From the NCBI GenBank assembly GCA_008704415.1, contig VXIS01000091.1, forward strand, positions 81,330 through 145,329: a stretch of DNA of 64,000 bases, given 5' to 3'. Under the pieces are notes generated by a model. The model saw only the letters and a program-made list of their open reading frames with translations, had not been told where the DNA came from and did not search any database. The DNA is from Sphaerosporella brunnea (lineage: Eukaryota; Ascomycota; Pezizomycetes; Pezizales; Pyronemataceae). The position numbers were made by a program, and so were the translations under genes. Positions 1-11,693 of this stretch are shown here, piece by piece; the first letter of the stretch is position 1; each line of letters opens with the position of its first letter.

Positions 1-326
1 GATGGCTCGCATTGCTGTGGCGAGTAACGTTTTGCATGGAGTCGCATGCACAGCCATCGCGCAGTGTGTTCAGCCACCGTCAAAGGGGCGGCGCCAGAGA
101 CGCTTACCTCAGCGTGCAAGCAGTGATGCGGGGGTGAATGATCACCGAGGTTGCGCGGCGCTTGTGGCGCCCGTGTGGCTGGAATGTGGCTTGGTGGCTT
201 GCATGGCCTCCGTTTCCATGACAACGCATGGTGACAACAATAAACACCAAGTGTCAACACACGCAACATCCATCATCAATCAACACCACTGCCACCACCA
301 TCATCGTAGCCGATACCACTGCAGCC
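1..326. other. upstream flank of the first kinase gene
   Basis: No gene is recognised here. The stretch ends in an A/C-rich leader with runs of CAC/ACC, which fits a fungal 5' untranslated region for the kinase gene that starts at 327. Open frames in this stretch look non-coding. Confidence 0.4.
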
Positions 327-2843
327 ATGTCACCTGTCATGACCCGCGAAATGCGCCGCCGTGAAGCCAATCGATCTTCTCCGCCTTCGCCGCCGCCCCC
401 TCCTGCTTCGCGAACACGCCGAACGCGATCTACTCGTACACCGCCCGCCGTGACTCCATCCGAAGCGACCACCGACACCACGGCCGCCTCGCGTTCCTCA
501 TCGGAAGCCACACCGACCGTAGTAGGCCCATCCTCGACCGGGTCACGCTTGCGCCGACCGCCGTCTGCCCGTATGCCGGCATCGGCGTCGCTGTGTGCCC
601 CGGTGTCGACTCCGGCAGACCCGTTCTCCACCGAATCCCGTTCATGCCGACCGCAGTCTGCTTCTCAGCCTCCCGCGGTGTCTGCATCCGACGCGAACAC
701 CGACCTCGAGAGAGTGGCGCCTTCCTCACCGGTGTCGACGCAGACCGCAGACCCATTTTCGACCGAGTCGCTCGCGCACGCGCTGCCGTCGTCGAGCTGC
801 ATGACCCTGTACTCGACGCCACGCAATACAACCTCCGATGCGCTGCGTCCGCACTGCTTCAACGATACCGCCAACCGCCCGAAACCCTCGAAGACCGTGC
901 GACCCAAGATGGATGTCGCCCTGTACCATGAGCTGTGGGGCAGTGTGGTGTACGATGTGGATGAGCTCTGGGACCTGTTCGATTTCGATGTGGACGTACC
1001 TGCGGATCTACATGACGGGACCTGCTGGGTCGGATGGCCGCAGGCTGCTTTTGAGGAGGCTGTTCTGGACTGGTTTTTTGACTGCATCGACCCGATTGTA
1101 TGCCCGCGACTGACGGCGGCGGCTCACGAGGTGGCTTATGTTCCGTCAGGCCAGCTTGTGCTGAAGAGCGGCGACGCGATGCGCAAAGGTGACCTGCTGC
1201 TATGCAGCCGCGCACCAGGAACGGACAGCGAGCGCCTGCACTGGGCCCAGGTCCGCGTTGTGGGCGAGCTCAAGTCGAACGCGGATAAAGACGGACGCGA
1301 CAAGGCCTTCATCCAGCTGGCCAACTACGTCAGGGAGATCTTCGGCACGCAGCCGCAGCGCAGTTGGGTGCTTGCATACACTCTGTGTGGGGCCACCATG
1401 CGTGTATTCCGCTTCGACCGGTCAGGCGCCGTGGCTTCCACGCCGATTGACATCCACGAATCTCCACACGTGTTTCTTGGCGCGTTGAAGGGCTTCGCGA
1501 CCATGGACGCGGAGCAAATCGGCTTTGACCCGACCATCCGGTGGTGCTCCGACGCGAAGCAAATCGGCTTTGACCCGACCATCCGGTGGTGCTCCGACGT
1601 GGCTGAGCAGGTGTATGATCCTACAGTTCATTTCGTCCTGCCTTCCCTGCCAGACCCATTTATCGTCGCCGGCGGGACGAAGTACCGCATCTGCCGAACG
1701 TTCCTGGTTCGGCGATATGCGATATCAACCCGCGGAACGGTCTGCTGGCGGGCAAGGCCGTTTGAGACCCCCGAAGACGGCGACTGGGTTTATGTTATCA
1801 AGGACCAATGGCGGGCCGCCGAACGCGACATCGAGGGCGATTTCCTAGCCCGGATCGCCCCTGGCACCACGGGATTGCCGCAATACATCTGGCACGACAA
1901 CATTCACTCCTCGTCGGGCACCGTGGTCGACGTCACTGGCTACGTACGCGGCCAGAGCACATCTGTTCATTCAGCGTCCGGACAGAGCACATCTGTTCAT
2001 TCAGCGCCGCCCCAGACCTTCTCCCCGCCACCGCGACTCACCAACACCAGCCGGCACCTCTACCAGACTCAGCACCTCCACCAAAACCGCATCAAAACCC
2101 GTCTGATCATGTCGCCGCTGGGCCAACCGCTGTTGTCCTTCACCTCCTACAAGCACCTCCTGCTTGCCCTCCGCGACTCCGTCCTTGGACACAGGCACAT
2201 GTACGTCACGCACGGCGTCGTGCACCGCGACGTCTCGCTGAACAACGTGCTACTCCACCCCACCGCGCCGCACGGCTTCCTGATCGACTTCGACTTTGCC
2301 ATCTCGCGCTCCCGCCCGTCGCTTTCCGGCGCGCGCTTCATCACCGGCACTTTCCTGTACATGGCGATCGACGTGCTTGCGGGCCTCAAGCGTGACGCGC
2401 ACAATCCCATCCACGACCTCGAGAGCTTCTACTACGTGCTGCTGGATATCTGCATCAACTACGACGCTTCCGGGGCGCCACGCTCGCCGCGGCCCGCACA
2501 GACGGTGTTCACGCCGATGTCCGCGGTCGACGCCAACCTCCGGCAAAACGCGCTAGCGGTGAAAATTTCCTATCTCGAGGAGGACCGCTTTTTGAGCACC
2601 CTGTTGCCGACGCTCAACGTTGCTGCTCGCCGCCAGCTGTGGAAAATGTTGAATCGCTGGAGAGAACGCATTGCGGTTGAACGCAGGCGCAGACTGGGCA
2701 TGATTGGCTGGGAATTGGGGCCGGAGGAGACGCTGGTGGCGGTGGATCGCTACGACGAGGCCACAATGGAGCGCTGCGTGAGGGATATGTATGACGATGT
2801 GCTGGCCATCTTGGAGGAGGCGGCGGCGCAGCTGCAGGATTAG
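327..2843 (+). CDS. FunK1-like fungal protein kinase with putative PD-(D/E)XK-like N-terminal region
   Basis: Single uninterrupted frame of 838 residues, probably a serine/threonine kinase of the fungal FunK1 family; substrate unknown. The ATG at 327 is preferred over the upstream in-frame ATG at 228 because it has a GCC-ATG context and the extra 33 residues are low complexity. Residues 1-200 are Ser/Pro/Thr-rich and probably disordered. Residues about 285-335 carry D289, an E-L-K triplet (E314, K316) and Q330, spaced like the metal-binding core of PD-(D/E)XK nucleases; this is inference. The kinase catalytic loop HRDVSLNN begins at H633, and the DFG position is D654-F-D, a non-canonical DFD. 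Two in-frame tandem duplications occur (1514-1598 and 1953-2006). No stop or frameshift was seen, so it is probably functional, though the duplications are recent. Confidence 0.85.
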   Translation: MSPVMTREMRRREANRSSPPSPPPPPASRTRRTRSTRTPPAVTPSEATTDTTAASRSSSEATPTVVGPSSTGSRLRRPPSARMPASASLCAPVSTPADPFSTESRSCRPQSASQPPAVSASDANTDLERVAPSSPVSTQTADPFSTESLAHALPSSSCMTLYSTPRNTTSDALRPHCFNDTANRPKPSKTVRPKMDVALYHELWGSVVYDVDELWDLFDFDVDVPADLHDGTCWVGWPQAAFEEAVLDWFFDCIDPIVCPRLTAAAHEVAYVPSGQLVLKSGDAMRKGDLLLCSRAPGTDSERLHWAQVRVVGELKSNADKDGRDKAFIQLANYVREIFGTQPQRSWVLAYTLCGATMRVFRFDRSGAVASTPIDIHESPHVFLGALKGFATMDAEQIGFDPTIRWCSDAKQIGFDPTIRWCSDVAEQVYDPTVHFVLPSLPDPFIVAGGTKYRICRTFLVRRYAISTRGTVCWRARPFETPEDGDWVYVIKDQWRAAERDIEGDFLARIAPGTTGLPQYIWHDNIHSSSGTVVDVTGYVRGQSTSVHSASGQSTSVHSAPPQTFSPPPRLTNTSRHLYQTQHLHQNRIKTRLIMSPLGQPLLSFTSYKHLLLALRDSVLGHRHMYVTHGVVHRDVSLNNVLLHPTAPHGFLIDFDFAISRSRPSLSGARFITGTFLYMAIDVLAGLKRDAHNPIHDLESFYYVLLDICINYDASGAPRSPRPAQTVFTPMSAVDANLRQNALAVKISYLEEDRFLSTLLPTLNVAARRQLWKMLNRWRERIAVERRRRLGMIGWELGPEETLVAVDRYDEATMERCVRDMYDDVLAILEEAAAQLQD
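1514..1598 (+). repeat. in-frame 45-bp tandem duplication in the kinase gene
   Basis: Positions 1514-1553 and 1559-1598 are identical over 40 bases with a 45-bp period. The encoded 15-residue unit contains QIGFDPTIRWCSD. Identity at DNA level points to a recent event or a possible assembly artefact. Confidence 0.9.
1953..2006 (+). repeat. in-frame 30-bp tandem duplication in the kinase gene
   Basis: Positions 1953-1976 and 1983-2006 are identical over 24 bases, period 30 bp. The encoded peptide GQSTSVHSA is doubled just upstream of the segment leading into the kinase catalytic half. Confidence 0.88.
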
Positions 2844-4439
2844 GCGTGGGCCGGGGATCGTGAGCGGGTATTCAGGGCATTGTTGAAAGTGCGAACAACG
2901 GGATTGCCATTGCAGGGCGTTCGGCGGACGATTCGGAAGGCGGGGGGGGGGGGGGGTTCGGGATGCCTGATGGCGCGCATAGCCATGGATTTGTTTATTT
3001 TGCGGCAGACCTTGGGCGGACGTGTCGTTGATTGCTGTTTTCTTGAAGGAATTGTGTACGCACGCACGCAAAACGTTATACCCACCGCCGCAGGTAGAAT
3101 GCGTTGCTAACAGTTGCCTGGGCTACGACTCGATACTAGCCGTGATACATGGCGCATGCGCCCCATCCGCCGACGCTCCTCGGGGTGCGGCGCTCATGCA
3201 CCGACAACACCACCCACCGGGCCGCAGTAGTCGTTCGCTTTGCATATCCAATACGTGTCAGCAACGGGACGCACCGCCGGCAACGATACTGCGTGCGCGA
3301 CGCCGACGTCGGCGGGCGATGGGAAAACCGGCTTACGCGCGCAATTCCACCGCGTGCTGCTTGGTGGCTGGATAGGGACACGGGTCGGGGCACGGGGCGC
3401 GGCGCCGACCGCCTCAATAGACCCTGATTCAGTCCGCCGCGCCCCGGCCGGCCCGGCGACAACTCGGCCACCCCGTCGCTGGCTCGGCCACCAACTGGAA
3501 CAGTATCGACAGTCGCCTCCAATGTCAGCGGAGCTATGGGCCCGCCGCTTCGAGTCGAACAGCCTTCTCTGGTGGCCAGTATTTGTTTCCACGCCTCGCT
3601 TTGATGGCGAAGGATTATTTCTCAGCGCAAGGTATGTGATCGTTGCCACTGCTTGTCACTCAAAGCCTATAATAAGCCTGAGGGACATCGCTCCAGCTTC
3701 AGCCCCGCCTTCTGAACGTGTCGTTTCATCTGCGGGAAACGCTCAAGGCAGCAATGTCTCAAGACGCCCTTCAGGCACTTGACACGCATCGTGATTGGTG
3801 CAAACCGGGTGTTTCGGGCTTTGATTCGGTGTTGGAAACGTATCGCCAGTACGTGGACAGAAGGGGCATACCAGTCGTTGAGGAGGCGTAGATTTTGAAA
3901 CAGGACATTTGATCTGGAAAAGTTGATGTTGTATTGTTTTGTAACCTTGTAGTTGTATCTATTGGTGTGTCCACAGACGCCGTGTTCTTGGATTTCCCCT
4001 GTTAGACGAGCATCTTGTGGGACAATTGGACTGCGAAGTGTACCGGCCCTCATTGCCACCCTCACCTCGCCGCCGCCCCGCGATTCCCCCGTCAAACCCC
4101 GATTACCCCGTCCTGCTCCGGCCTACCCATCTCGGCACCGCGCTGCTGGAAAAGGGCCGAGTCCACAGCTGTCCCGCCCAAGACAGCCATGGCCGCCAGG
4201 GCCAATCACTACCCACTCCTTCAAAGATGACGACGCAGGATCCTCCTCCGCAGCTGTGGTATGTCGGCAAATGCGGGCTGGTTGTCTCCTCGGGAAATGG
4301 GCGCGCTATCGTCTTCTGTGTTCCCACGGCAGTCCTGGGAGCGGGCCGCAGGACGCAATCCAGTCCGAGACATCGCCCGCGACCAGCAGTTCTTTGGTGG
4401 GATATGGACTGGAGCGCCTGCCGGCGATCCCGTCGCGTG
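2844..4439. other. intergenic, no recognised gene
   Basis: Holds a homopolymer of 15 G at 2942-2956 shortly downstream of the kinase stop codon. The remaining open frames on both strands mirror each other and have no recognisable domain. The stretch 4060-4175 belongs to a dispersed GC-rich repeat described separately. Confidence 0.5.
4060..4175 (+). repeat. dispersed GC-rich CCCCG-type repeat, copy 1
   Basis: A C-rich segment with repeated CCCCGTC and CCCCGATTACCCCGTC words. Related sequence occurs at about 56600-56690 on the same strand and at 61557-61710 in reverse complement. Function unknown; possibly the end of an unclassified transposon. Confidence 0.5.
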
Positions 4440-4950
4440 GATACGTGCAGCGGAGTAACGTATTACATAAGGATTTGATATACAACCCGGGCGCGCCCTT
4501 AAAGCCAATATACCAAACCCCGGCCATATAGTTAATGTATCATTGTGTGCTCCAAAACGCCTTTATGCCTCACGTTCAGGATATTCAACCGTGCCCCCAT
4601 CGAGTTGCTGGATGCACTGCGCATCGAGCATCTCCTCAAGCTCTGTAATCTCAGCATGCCATCCCGGTGCTCGGGGTCCAAGCTGACAGATGACAATTCG
4701 AGTTTACATGCAGGGACTCGCAAGTGAGACGCGCGTTGATGACGTTCGGAGTGTGGTTGGTTTGGGTGGCAATGGCGGAAGACGCACGATGTTGGGATTG
4801 CCGATGGCGCGGCATGTTGTGATAGTGCTAAGCCAACCTAGGGGCCAGTGTTCCTCGGTTGCTCTTGTCGAGAGAGTTAAAACGGTGAGGCTGAATACCC
4901 AGTCTTGCCACACAATGATCACATCAAGGCACACATCTTCCCGACCCGGC
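4440..4950 (-). mobile_element. hAT family B relic, copy 1
   Basis: Degenerate minus-strand copy of the same element as 14550-15170. Both share about 80 bp of 3' flank (around 4455-4535) with matching order of landmarks, and the coding relic keeps the word GNPNIVR where the other copy has GDPNIVR. The conserved hAT dimerisation domain is not readable here. Multiple stops and frame changes leave it non-functional. The assignment depends on similarity to the better preserved copy. Confidence 0.5.
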
Positions 4951-5584
4951 TACCCAGTCATGGTATCCGGAGCCTGGCAGTCGGCCGCGTGGGTTCGGAG
5001 AGGTCCACACATCAAACGAGATGTGAATTGCAGTATTGCATGTAGCCAACAAGGATCTTACTGTGTCCTGGCTTCCTTGAAGCGGTTGAGTATCCAGGTC
5101 CGTACGGTGAATGCGAAATTTGATTTGCAATTGCTGTGTGGTTTGTAACCTGGAGTATAGATTAGTCGTTTCCTCGAAGGACGTCGTAAGGCCTTACACA
5201 GGATGCCAGATAACTCAACAACAGCGGGACAGAATCATACTTGACTGCAACAAAGGGAATGTCGCAAATCGCCATCCAACGGGTCAAAATATCTTCGAAT
5301 ATGTCGACGTTGGAAAAAATACGAGGAAGGGTATTTCCAAAGGCAAGGCGAATGCGCTTTTCCTGCTCTTCAACTGTGCCCGTTTAAGCCAGGGTGAGAG
5401 AATTGTGCATTTTTTTTTTCTTTTTTTATGTTTATTTTTCTCAGCGCACGGGTCACCGCAAAACGTAAGCTGCCGGGGCAGAGACGCCACACGTTAAGTG
5501 ACAATAGCGCCTAAAAGGCCGATATACCGCTGTGCCGCGGCGTCTAAACGGCTATAGCGCCTGAAAATAGCCGAGGTGGGCAAC
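4951..5584. other. intergenic, no recognised gene
   Basis: No domain seen. A T-rich tract lies at about 5409-5440. Nothing else stands out. Confidence 0.4.
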
Positions 5585-5700
5585 CGGATTCCGACCAGCG
5601 ATGGGGCCGGAGATTCGTGGATTCCCCAGGGAGACGGGATACCCACCAGGAACGGGCTCGGCAATCCGTGGGAGCCCAAGGAGACGGGATGCCCACCAGC
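5585..5700. repeat. imperfect 48-bp tandem duplication
   Basis: Two adjacent units each end in GAGACGGGAT(A/G)CCCACCAG (near 5629-5649 and 5681-5700). They read through in several frames, so coding potential cannot be judged. Confidence 0.6.
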
Positions 5701-8700
5701 CGTACGCCCAGAGATCGGTGTAAGCTTGACGCCTAGTAGCTGCAGTACGGCCCGGGGATCCCGATGCCTACATGCCGTAGCCCCACTATGCCTCCGACAA
5801 GCCGAGGAGGAAGTACGCCTATACACGCAGGGTGATATATACCGCGCACCACCTCGACCAGGTCCGGGTAGTGTGATAATCTGACGACGCAGTAGGCCTA
5901 CTAGTATACCGGAGGCACTTGCGGGCGGGTTCTACCTTACTCAAGGCGGGATGCGGTGTATAGACGGTAGGAGATCGCGTTCTACTATTGACGCTGTGGC
6001 ATACAGGGACTGGTGGCAGGAGTCTGATCGAGGACCGGAGACTGAAACTGCGCGGCGAAATCTCCCACATGACCCTGGACAACCACCGCGCCGGCAACTG
6101 GCAGTGGTTGACCCTGGTGCCGACGGGGGCGGTCGAAGGCGGAACGATGAAACTCTGGATCCGGGTCGCGGTGCTCCACGACACTATCACCGTGATATCG
6201 CGATCCCAGTGCGAATACAAACCCCACAACGGGGAGGGTTTCAAACCATTGGAACTCGCCGGGCGTTGGAGTTCACAGCATGGGCATGTCAGAGTTAGGA
6301 GTCAGATTTGGTTGCAGACGGGCAATCCAGGCACTCCTCCGTAGGCGCATATTCGTACGCATGCGCACCATCAAACCACGGGTCGGCCATGGCGATTGTG
6401 AGAGGTAGAGATAGCAACGATCGCAGCATCCACCCTCCCACTGATAACCGGCATCCCACCACCGACAGCGATCGCAGCCAAGATTGCTGGGCCGTCTGAG
6501 GTGCTGTGGTGCCATGTCAAAATTCTTCGGCTACGTTCGCAACGCTTTTACCACCGCTTCGGCATCTCGGCAGCGTGGTATCCTGTGCCGCAGTGCCCTA
6601 GGCACCCGACGGCCTGTCGCCTCGTACTCTCAGAGCCCCGCTTCCCAGTGTGTCTGCCCGCGGTATTAGGAGCATGGCCTCTAGGCACCTCGACACCTCC
6701 GCATGGTGCTGTTACAGGATAACCCCAATACTAGGTTCCCGAAGCGTCGTGGAATGCTGAGGCGCGACCGTTTCTTTTGCCGTGTATGTGCCCGCGAGAG
6801 GGCCAGCTGCGAGCATCCGCTTTGGTGTTATTTATATGTAGTTGGTTAATTGGCATTAAGAGGAACACTCTGTGACACGAGTACTGGGAGCGTAATCTGT
6901 CTGGGACACTTGAATGCACGCGTTGAAAGATAACTCGTAATGAATCAAGTATTTTGTACCATATACAGACCGCCTGTGCTGTTGGCTCAGACCATAGAGC
7001 ACAGGTTCAGGACATATGACCGATTCGTTCGCCATGAACGTCACCGCTTTGACGATCTGGTTGATAATGATAACTCACCGCAGCCAGCGTTCCCTTCAGC
7101 ACCTAAACCGCAGCCGCGGCACCTCAAGGCGGCAGAGATGCACGGTTTGTATTTCCGCACCTCAGCACATCCACCGCAACCCCTAAAATAACACAAAACA
7201 GCGGTTCTTTTGTCTAGAGAAGCCCTAGAGGCAACACACCGATTCCCTACGAGAGGACCAGGTTCACCGAAAGTTGGCATTTTGGGACGACAATGGCGAC
7301 TTGCTTCTGGAACATCGTTGTGTTCAGTCGAGTGTTGAACCTCGCTATTAACCGACTTGGCACAATGAAACTTAATGGGAGAACCAGAAATGCCTCCTCA
7401 AAGTGTTTGGGTGGTGTGGCGACGCTCGCTGGCATATCGCGGAATATATCTCAAGCAAAACAGCGAGTGTACGGGGTAATATGAGGACACAGATATTGGA
7501 CGGTCAGGAATAACTCTGCCGCCTGGCGAAGTTTGCATATCTTCTGCGATGCGGCTCTGGTTGCAGGTGTTATGTCTGGTCATGTCTTGTCTATCCCCGA
7601 GAAGTTCGTGGGAATTGCTGTGTGTGGACGCGCAACCAGCCTTTAATCTGTACAGATCGAGAACCACCCACGCGTCCTCGCGATACCATCACTTTCCGTT
7701 TTTCTTAATCGACTCAGCCTACTGGCTAACCAATTTTTTACGCTTTTCTGCCTACCTCGTCGTCACGACTGGCGAGCACCTCTGGATGTATCAACGTTGC
7801 CTTTTTTTACCGCCTCGCTTGACGCGACACTGCACCTCGGTTAGCTCGCTAAGCGCCGGCGGTAATGCGACGCGATGCAATGCCATGCATGCAGTTCTGC
7901 GGTTGGTTCTTATCGCCAAGACACACTTCCGTCTCGTGACGTTTCCGATGGCACTGGTCGGCGGAATGCAACTGCGCGCCGCTGTTCCCGCCGATGTTTA
8001 TTTTGCACCCCAGGGTGGTTGTTTTGCCCCTTTTGTGGAGGCGGTTTGCAAACTCCCCGTATCTGCAACGACCACGCCAGTTCCTCTTGCTCACATGTAT
8101 TAGCTTTTGGTTTGACTGTCTATGCGTAGTTTGACTGCGGTACGCATGTTGTGGGGACGCTACATTGGGAGTGCTGAAGATTTTTTTTGTTTTTAGCGAT
8201 TGGGGGACCAGGTCGAGCTCGTCCCCACGCTATGCGGTATGAGCCCGGTTGCGACCTTACATCGGCATAGAAAGAACCTACGCAGGGTTCCAGCAGTGGG
8301 CCCAAAGGGCATCGCACCGCTTAAGCAACAAGCCGGAACAGCTGGGCCGGCTGGCGACGAAGCCAGCCCTCGCCGGGCTGTGCATCTTTTGAGCCACGTG
8401 ATTCCCAGCTCCGCCCCCAGTTGAATCCAGGTTACCTGCCTGCATTAGTAACGAGCACCGAACGCGGACGCCAACAGATATTGGAGAGCGACAACCTATC
8501 CGTCAGCGGATATCGAGGAGGTTTGTTAGTCACCAACGCGTTCCCGGCTGCGTGCAATGTGAGTCGTTTCCGTGCCAACGGCAATTTGCCCAGGGAAGAT
8601 GCTCTCTAACACCAGACGATGCTCGTATGTCACTTCATGCCGAACACAGCTATTATCTTGTCGTAGTGTTGTGATTATATGTCCGTTCCGGGACTGAATG

Positions 8701-10582
8701 AATCTAGTTCTACCCAGCGTGTCTCCCTTTTTTAGTTTTCTTGCTGCGCCAAAATGGCCGTTGCCAGACGGCGTCCCTTTCGTGGATTTACTGTTGCGTT
8801 TGCAGAGCTGCACCCTGCATGCATACAGGGTTCACTGTGAGAGCCTGATGTCGTTCAACGGTGTCGATCCGTTTTTCACAGTCCCAAACTCTAGCGGTGG
8901 CAACAGCGTGCAGCGTTCCATAGCTTTGACGTCGTGTTAAACGGCAACGGGCAAGAGCATGCAAACAGGCCGTGCCAGGGGTGTTTAGACGGGCTGTGCG
9001 GTCCAACGGCGGCGTTTCTGGCGTTGCACCAGTGGTGGAGCGCAGTTTTGCGGCTGCGATTCATGGTGGAAGACGAACTGGATGTCTTCCACTCCGTCGT
9101 TGGCCATGCACGCTGGTGCAGGAGCCTCAGGTGTAAAAGGCAGCGCAATAAATCTCCGTTTTGTGATGCTGCGGGTTTGTGGCATCGCGACTTTTGCGCG
9201 CTCACCTGTGGCCCCATGTGTTGGCATGACAGGTCTCGTGAGTGTGAGTTACGCATCGCCGGTGATGGCAACGCATCCTGTGGTTTTGTGCATCCGGCTG
9301 CCACAATTAATCGCTGTTCGGAGCTAAGATTACGGCTTTAGAACTATGTGCTTTACACGACGATCCGTCGCCAATAGCAGTACGACACGCAGCTATATCA
9401 GACTGCAAGGTTGATGGTGGCAGGAGTTACATCACGACCGGACGTCTGGCTTCTTGCTACCCGCGCGGATTTACAACTTCTCAGCAGCTTTGATGGACGG
9501 AACGGAACTCACACCAAGCAGAAGCTGACGTCGCGACAGCCCAAAGGCATATCAGAGCGCGTTCCGAGCAGCACCGACGTGCTGGCGACGATTCGAAAAT
9601 GCACTCAAAAATGTACTTACAACCCCGGTTTTATACAGCTCTCCCGCTGCAATATTTGCCAGCCTCCGGCGGTCGCGCTTTCCAACTTTCAAACAGCGGG
9701 TGGTGCGGTTGACGAGGTTGTTCTCGAGACGTCTACCTGCCGTCCAAGCAGGTCTTCTTTGCCAGTGGCAGTGATCAAATGATATGCAGCGAGCACAATG
9801 ACTCCCTCGCAAAGCGTCACATCGTATTGCTGCCACGCACAAAGTGGGTCGACCACGTGATATTGCGTTTGCGCTGGTCTCTGCGATCTGCTATCTCACC
9901 GCCGGGTTCACTGCTAACTCTTCGGCCCTCTTTTTGCACGTCTCTGGGTGCTCGTGCTGCTCAGGTACCTGCATTTCATCTCGCGCAGCATTCCTGCCGC
10001 TGCACGGAACGCCTGGACTGCTTTTCTCCCCGGTAATGATTCTGATGCCGCCCGCTGTGTTCCCTCCGCCGCGCCGGGCTCACGCGGCTATTCCGTAACG
10101 CGGCTTCCGTTTCTTTCTGCCTATGTACCCGGCCACTCGGTCAGTCACGTTCGTGTACCTCTGCATCCGGCGCATCGCCGCTGTCCGGCAGCACCTGCAG
10201 TCGCTCATGGTCGACTCTCGGCCCCTAAGCCATCGCGGGCACTCCGTTTTTGCATGTATTTTAATGATTACTTTACCATCGCGATTGCGGGACCTGCGAA
10301 ACAACCATTTCCACTGAAGCGTCTGCTTCCGGCTAACATAGCTGTCTCCGCGAGGGGCCGCTGTCCACTAGCTAAAATCGTTTCTATCACAACGCGACGC
10401 ACGAAGTAAATGGAGAGTGTTTTGCGAAGTCACTGAGAAACACGCAAAAACCGCGTGAAAAAGAACAACTGCATCCCTTTTTTTTTTCTCGGAACACGAC
10501 AGACATCAGGACGTTTTGAGGAACGAAAAGTACGACAAGAAATGCAACCGAAGCCCATGCGCCTTGACCTACTCGTTCACGA
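5701..10582. other. long region with no recognised gene
   Basis: Nearly 4.9 kb without a supportable gene. The frame 5988-6344 (118 residues, with a Trp-rich beta-like stretch around GNWQWLTLVPTG) looks more protein-like than its neighbours but matches no family I know. The frame 7549-8103 (184 residues) starts with a hydrophobic segment but has no domain. A T-run lies near 10479-10491. Old transposon debris is the likeliest explanation for most of it. Confidence 0.4.
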
Positions 10583-11693
10583 TCACCAGGCAGTATAGCC
10601 GCTCTAGAAAGCCGTTAACAAAGGTACCAATATGCAACATCGGTGATAACATACGTCAATGATGATGTCCGTGCCGATCATGTACGTGCTAGCGTCCGAG
10701 GACAAGAAAACCACGAGGTTGTTCAGCTCGTCGACGGCGCCCATCGGGGTCCTCTCCTTCCACAGGAGGTTCTGCGCGTCCAGAGCGCGGACGCGGTTCA
10801 ACGCGATGTCCATGTACCCCGGAGAAATCGATTTGACGCGGATGTTGTGGTGCGCCCATTCGGCGGCAAGCGACTTGCCGAGCCTGATCACGCCGGCCTT
10901 TGACGCGTTGTAGCACGACTGCTGCTGCGGCCAGTTGACCACGTGCCCGCGTATCCAGGTGATGAAGATCATGGAGCCGCCGGTGCGCGCGGTGATCATG
11001 GCGGCGCCCACGGCCTGCGAGCAGATGAACGTGCCGGTGAGGTTGATGTCGAGGAGGCGGCGGAACATGGCGACGTCGTAGGTTTCGGCGGGGAGGTTGG
11101 AGCTGGTGACAAATCGTTAGACGCAATCATGACGAAGGATAGCGGGGACTTACTCGGCGATTCTACCGGCGGCGACGAGGACGTCGATCAGACGAAACTG
11201 CTTGATCGTCGCGTTGACGGCTTCCTGGACGCTGGCTTGGTCGCGGACATCGACCTGGCGGAAAACAACGGGAATTCCGACCTGCGACGACAGCTTGGCG
11301 ACAGAGTCGTCGCCGGGCTCCTTCAGCACGTCAAAGATGACGAGCGCCTTGAGGTGGACGTCGCACAGCGCCTCGGCGATGTTGTTGGCCAGTCCGCGAT
11401 CTCCGCTGGAAACAATGTCAGCTTGGAAAGTTCAAAGTCGAGGATTTATGCTTACCCAGTAAGGACTGCGACCTTGCCATTAAGAGTAAACTTTCTAAGC
11501 GTGGGGCAAAGCTTTGTGGCGGTGACCTGAGCTTCGTGGCGGTGACCTGCGCTCCGATGGTGTCGACCGGTGGAGTGATCGCATCATCGCCGCGGAACGC
11601 GGTTCCAGACAGGAACGCACGCTGGACGACGGGAACGATGACTTTCGGAGCAGCACCACGAGCGAGCGTGTTAGTCTGGACGAGGCGGATCAT
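10583..11693 (-). pseudogene. short-chain dehydrogenase/reductase, frameshifted by a 20-bp duplication
   Basis: NAD(P)-dependent short-chain dehydrogenase of the polyol/arabinitol-dehydrogenase or xylulose-reductase type. Four exons are inferred: 11693-11456, 11405-11154, 11102-10655 and 10603-10583. The introns are 50, 51 and 51 bp, all GT-AG. The cofactor motif (TGGDRGL) is rebuilt across intron 1, the active-site YNASK has its Tyr codon at 10910-10912, and the C-terminal IIID-x-GYT is rebuilt by intron 3. The N-terminus is Arg-rich and could be a mitochondrial signal. In exon 1 a 20-bp tandem duplication (11511-11530 and 11531-11550) breaks the frame; without it the exons would give 312 codons plus a stop. 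The segment 10948-10962, where the catalytic Ser normally sits, reads TWIRG, so the Ser also appears lost. Non-functional with high likelihood; substrate uncertain. Confidence 0.85.
11511..11550 (-). repeat. 20-bp tandem duplication disabling the dehydrogenase
   Basis: Copies 11511-11530 and 11531-11550 match at 18 of 20 positions. Twenty is not a multiple of three, so the duplication shifts the reading frame of exon 1. The two mismatches mean it is not a fresh sequencing or assembly error. Confidence 0.9.

Noticed and set aside
5988..6344. 118-residue frame with a Trp-rich beta-like stretch
   Set aside because: No family match or conserved signature; kept only as a remark in the intergenic entry.
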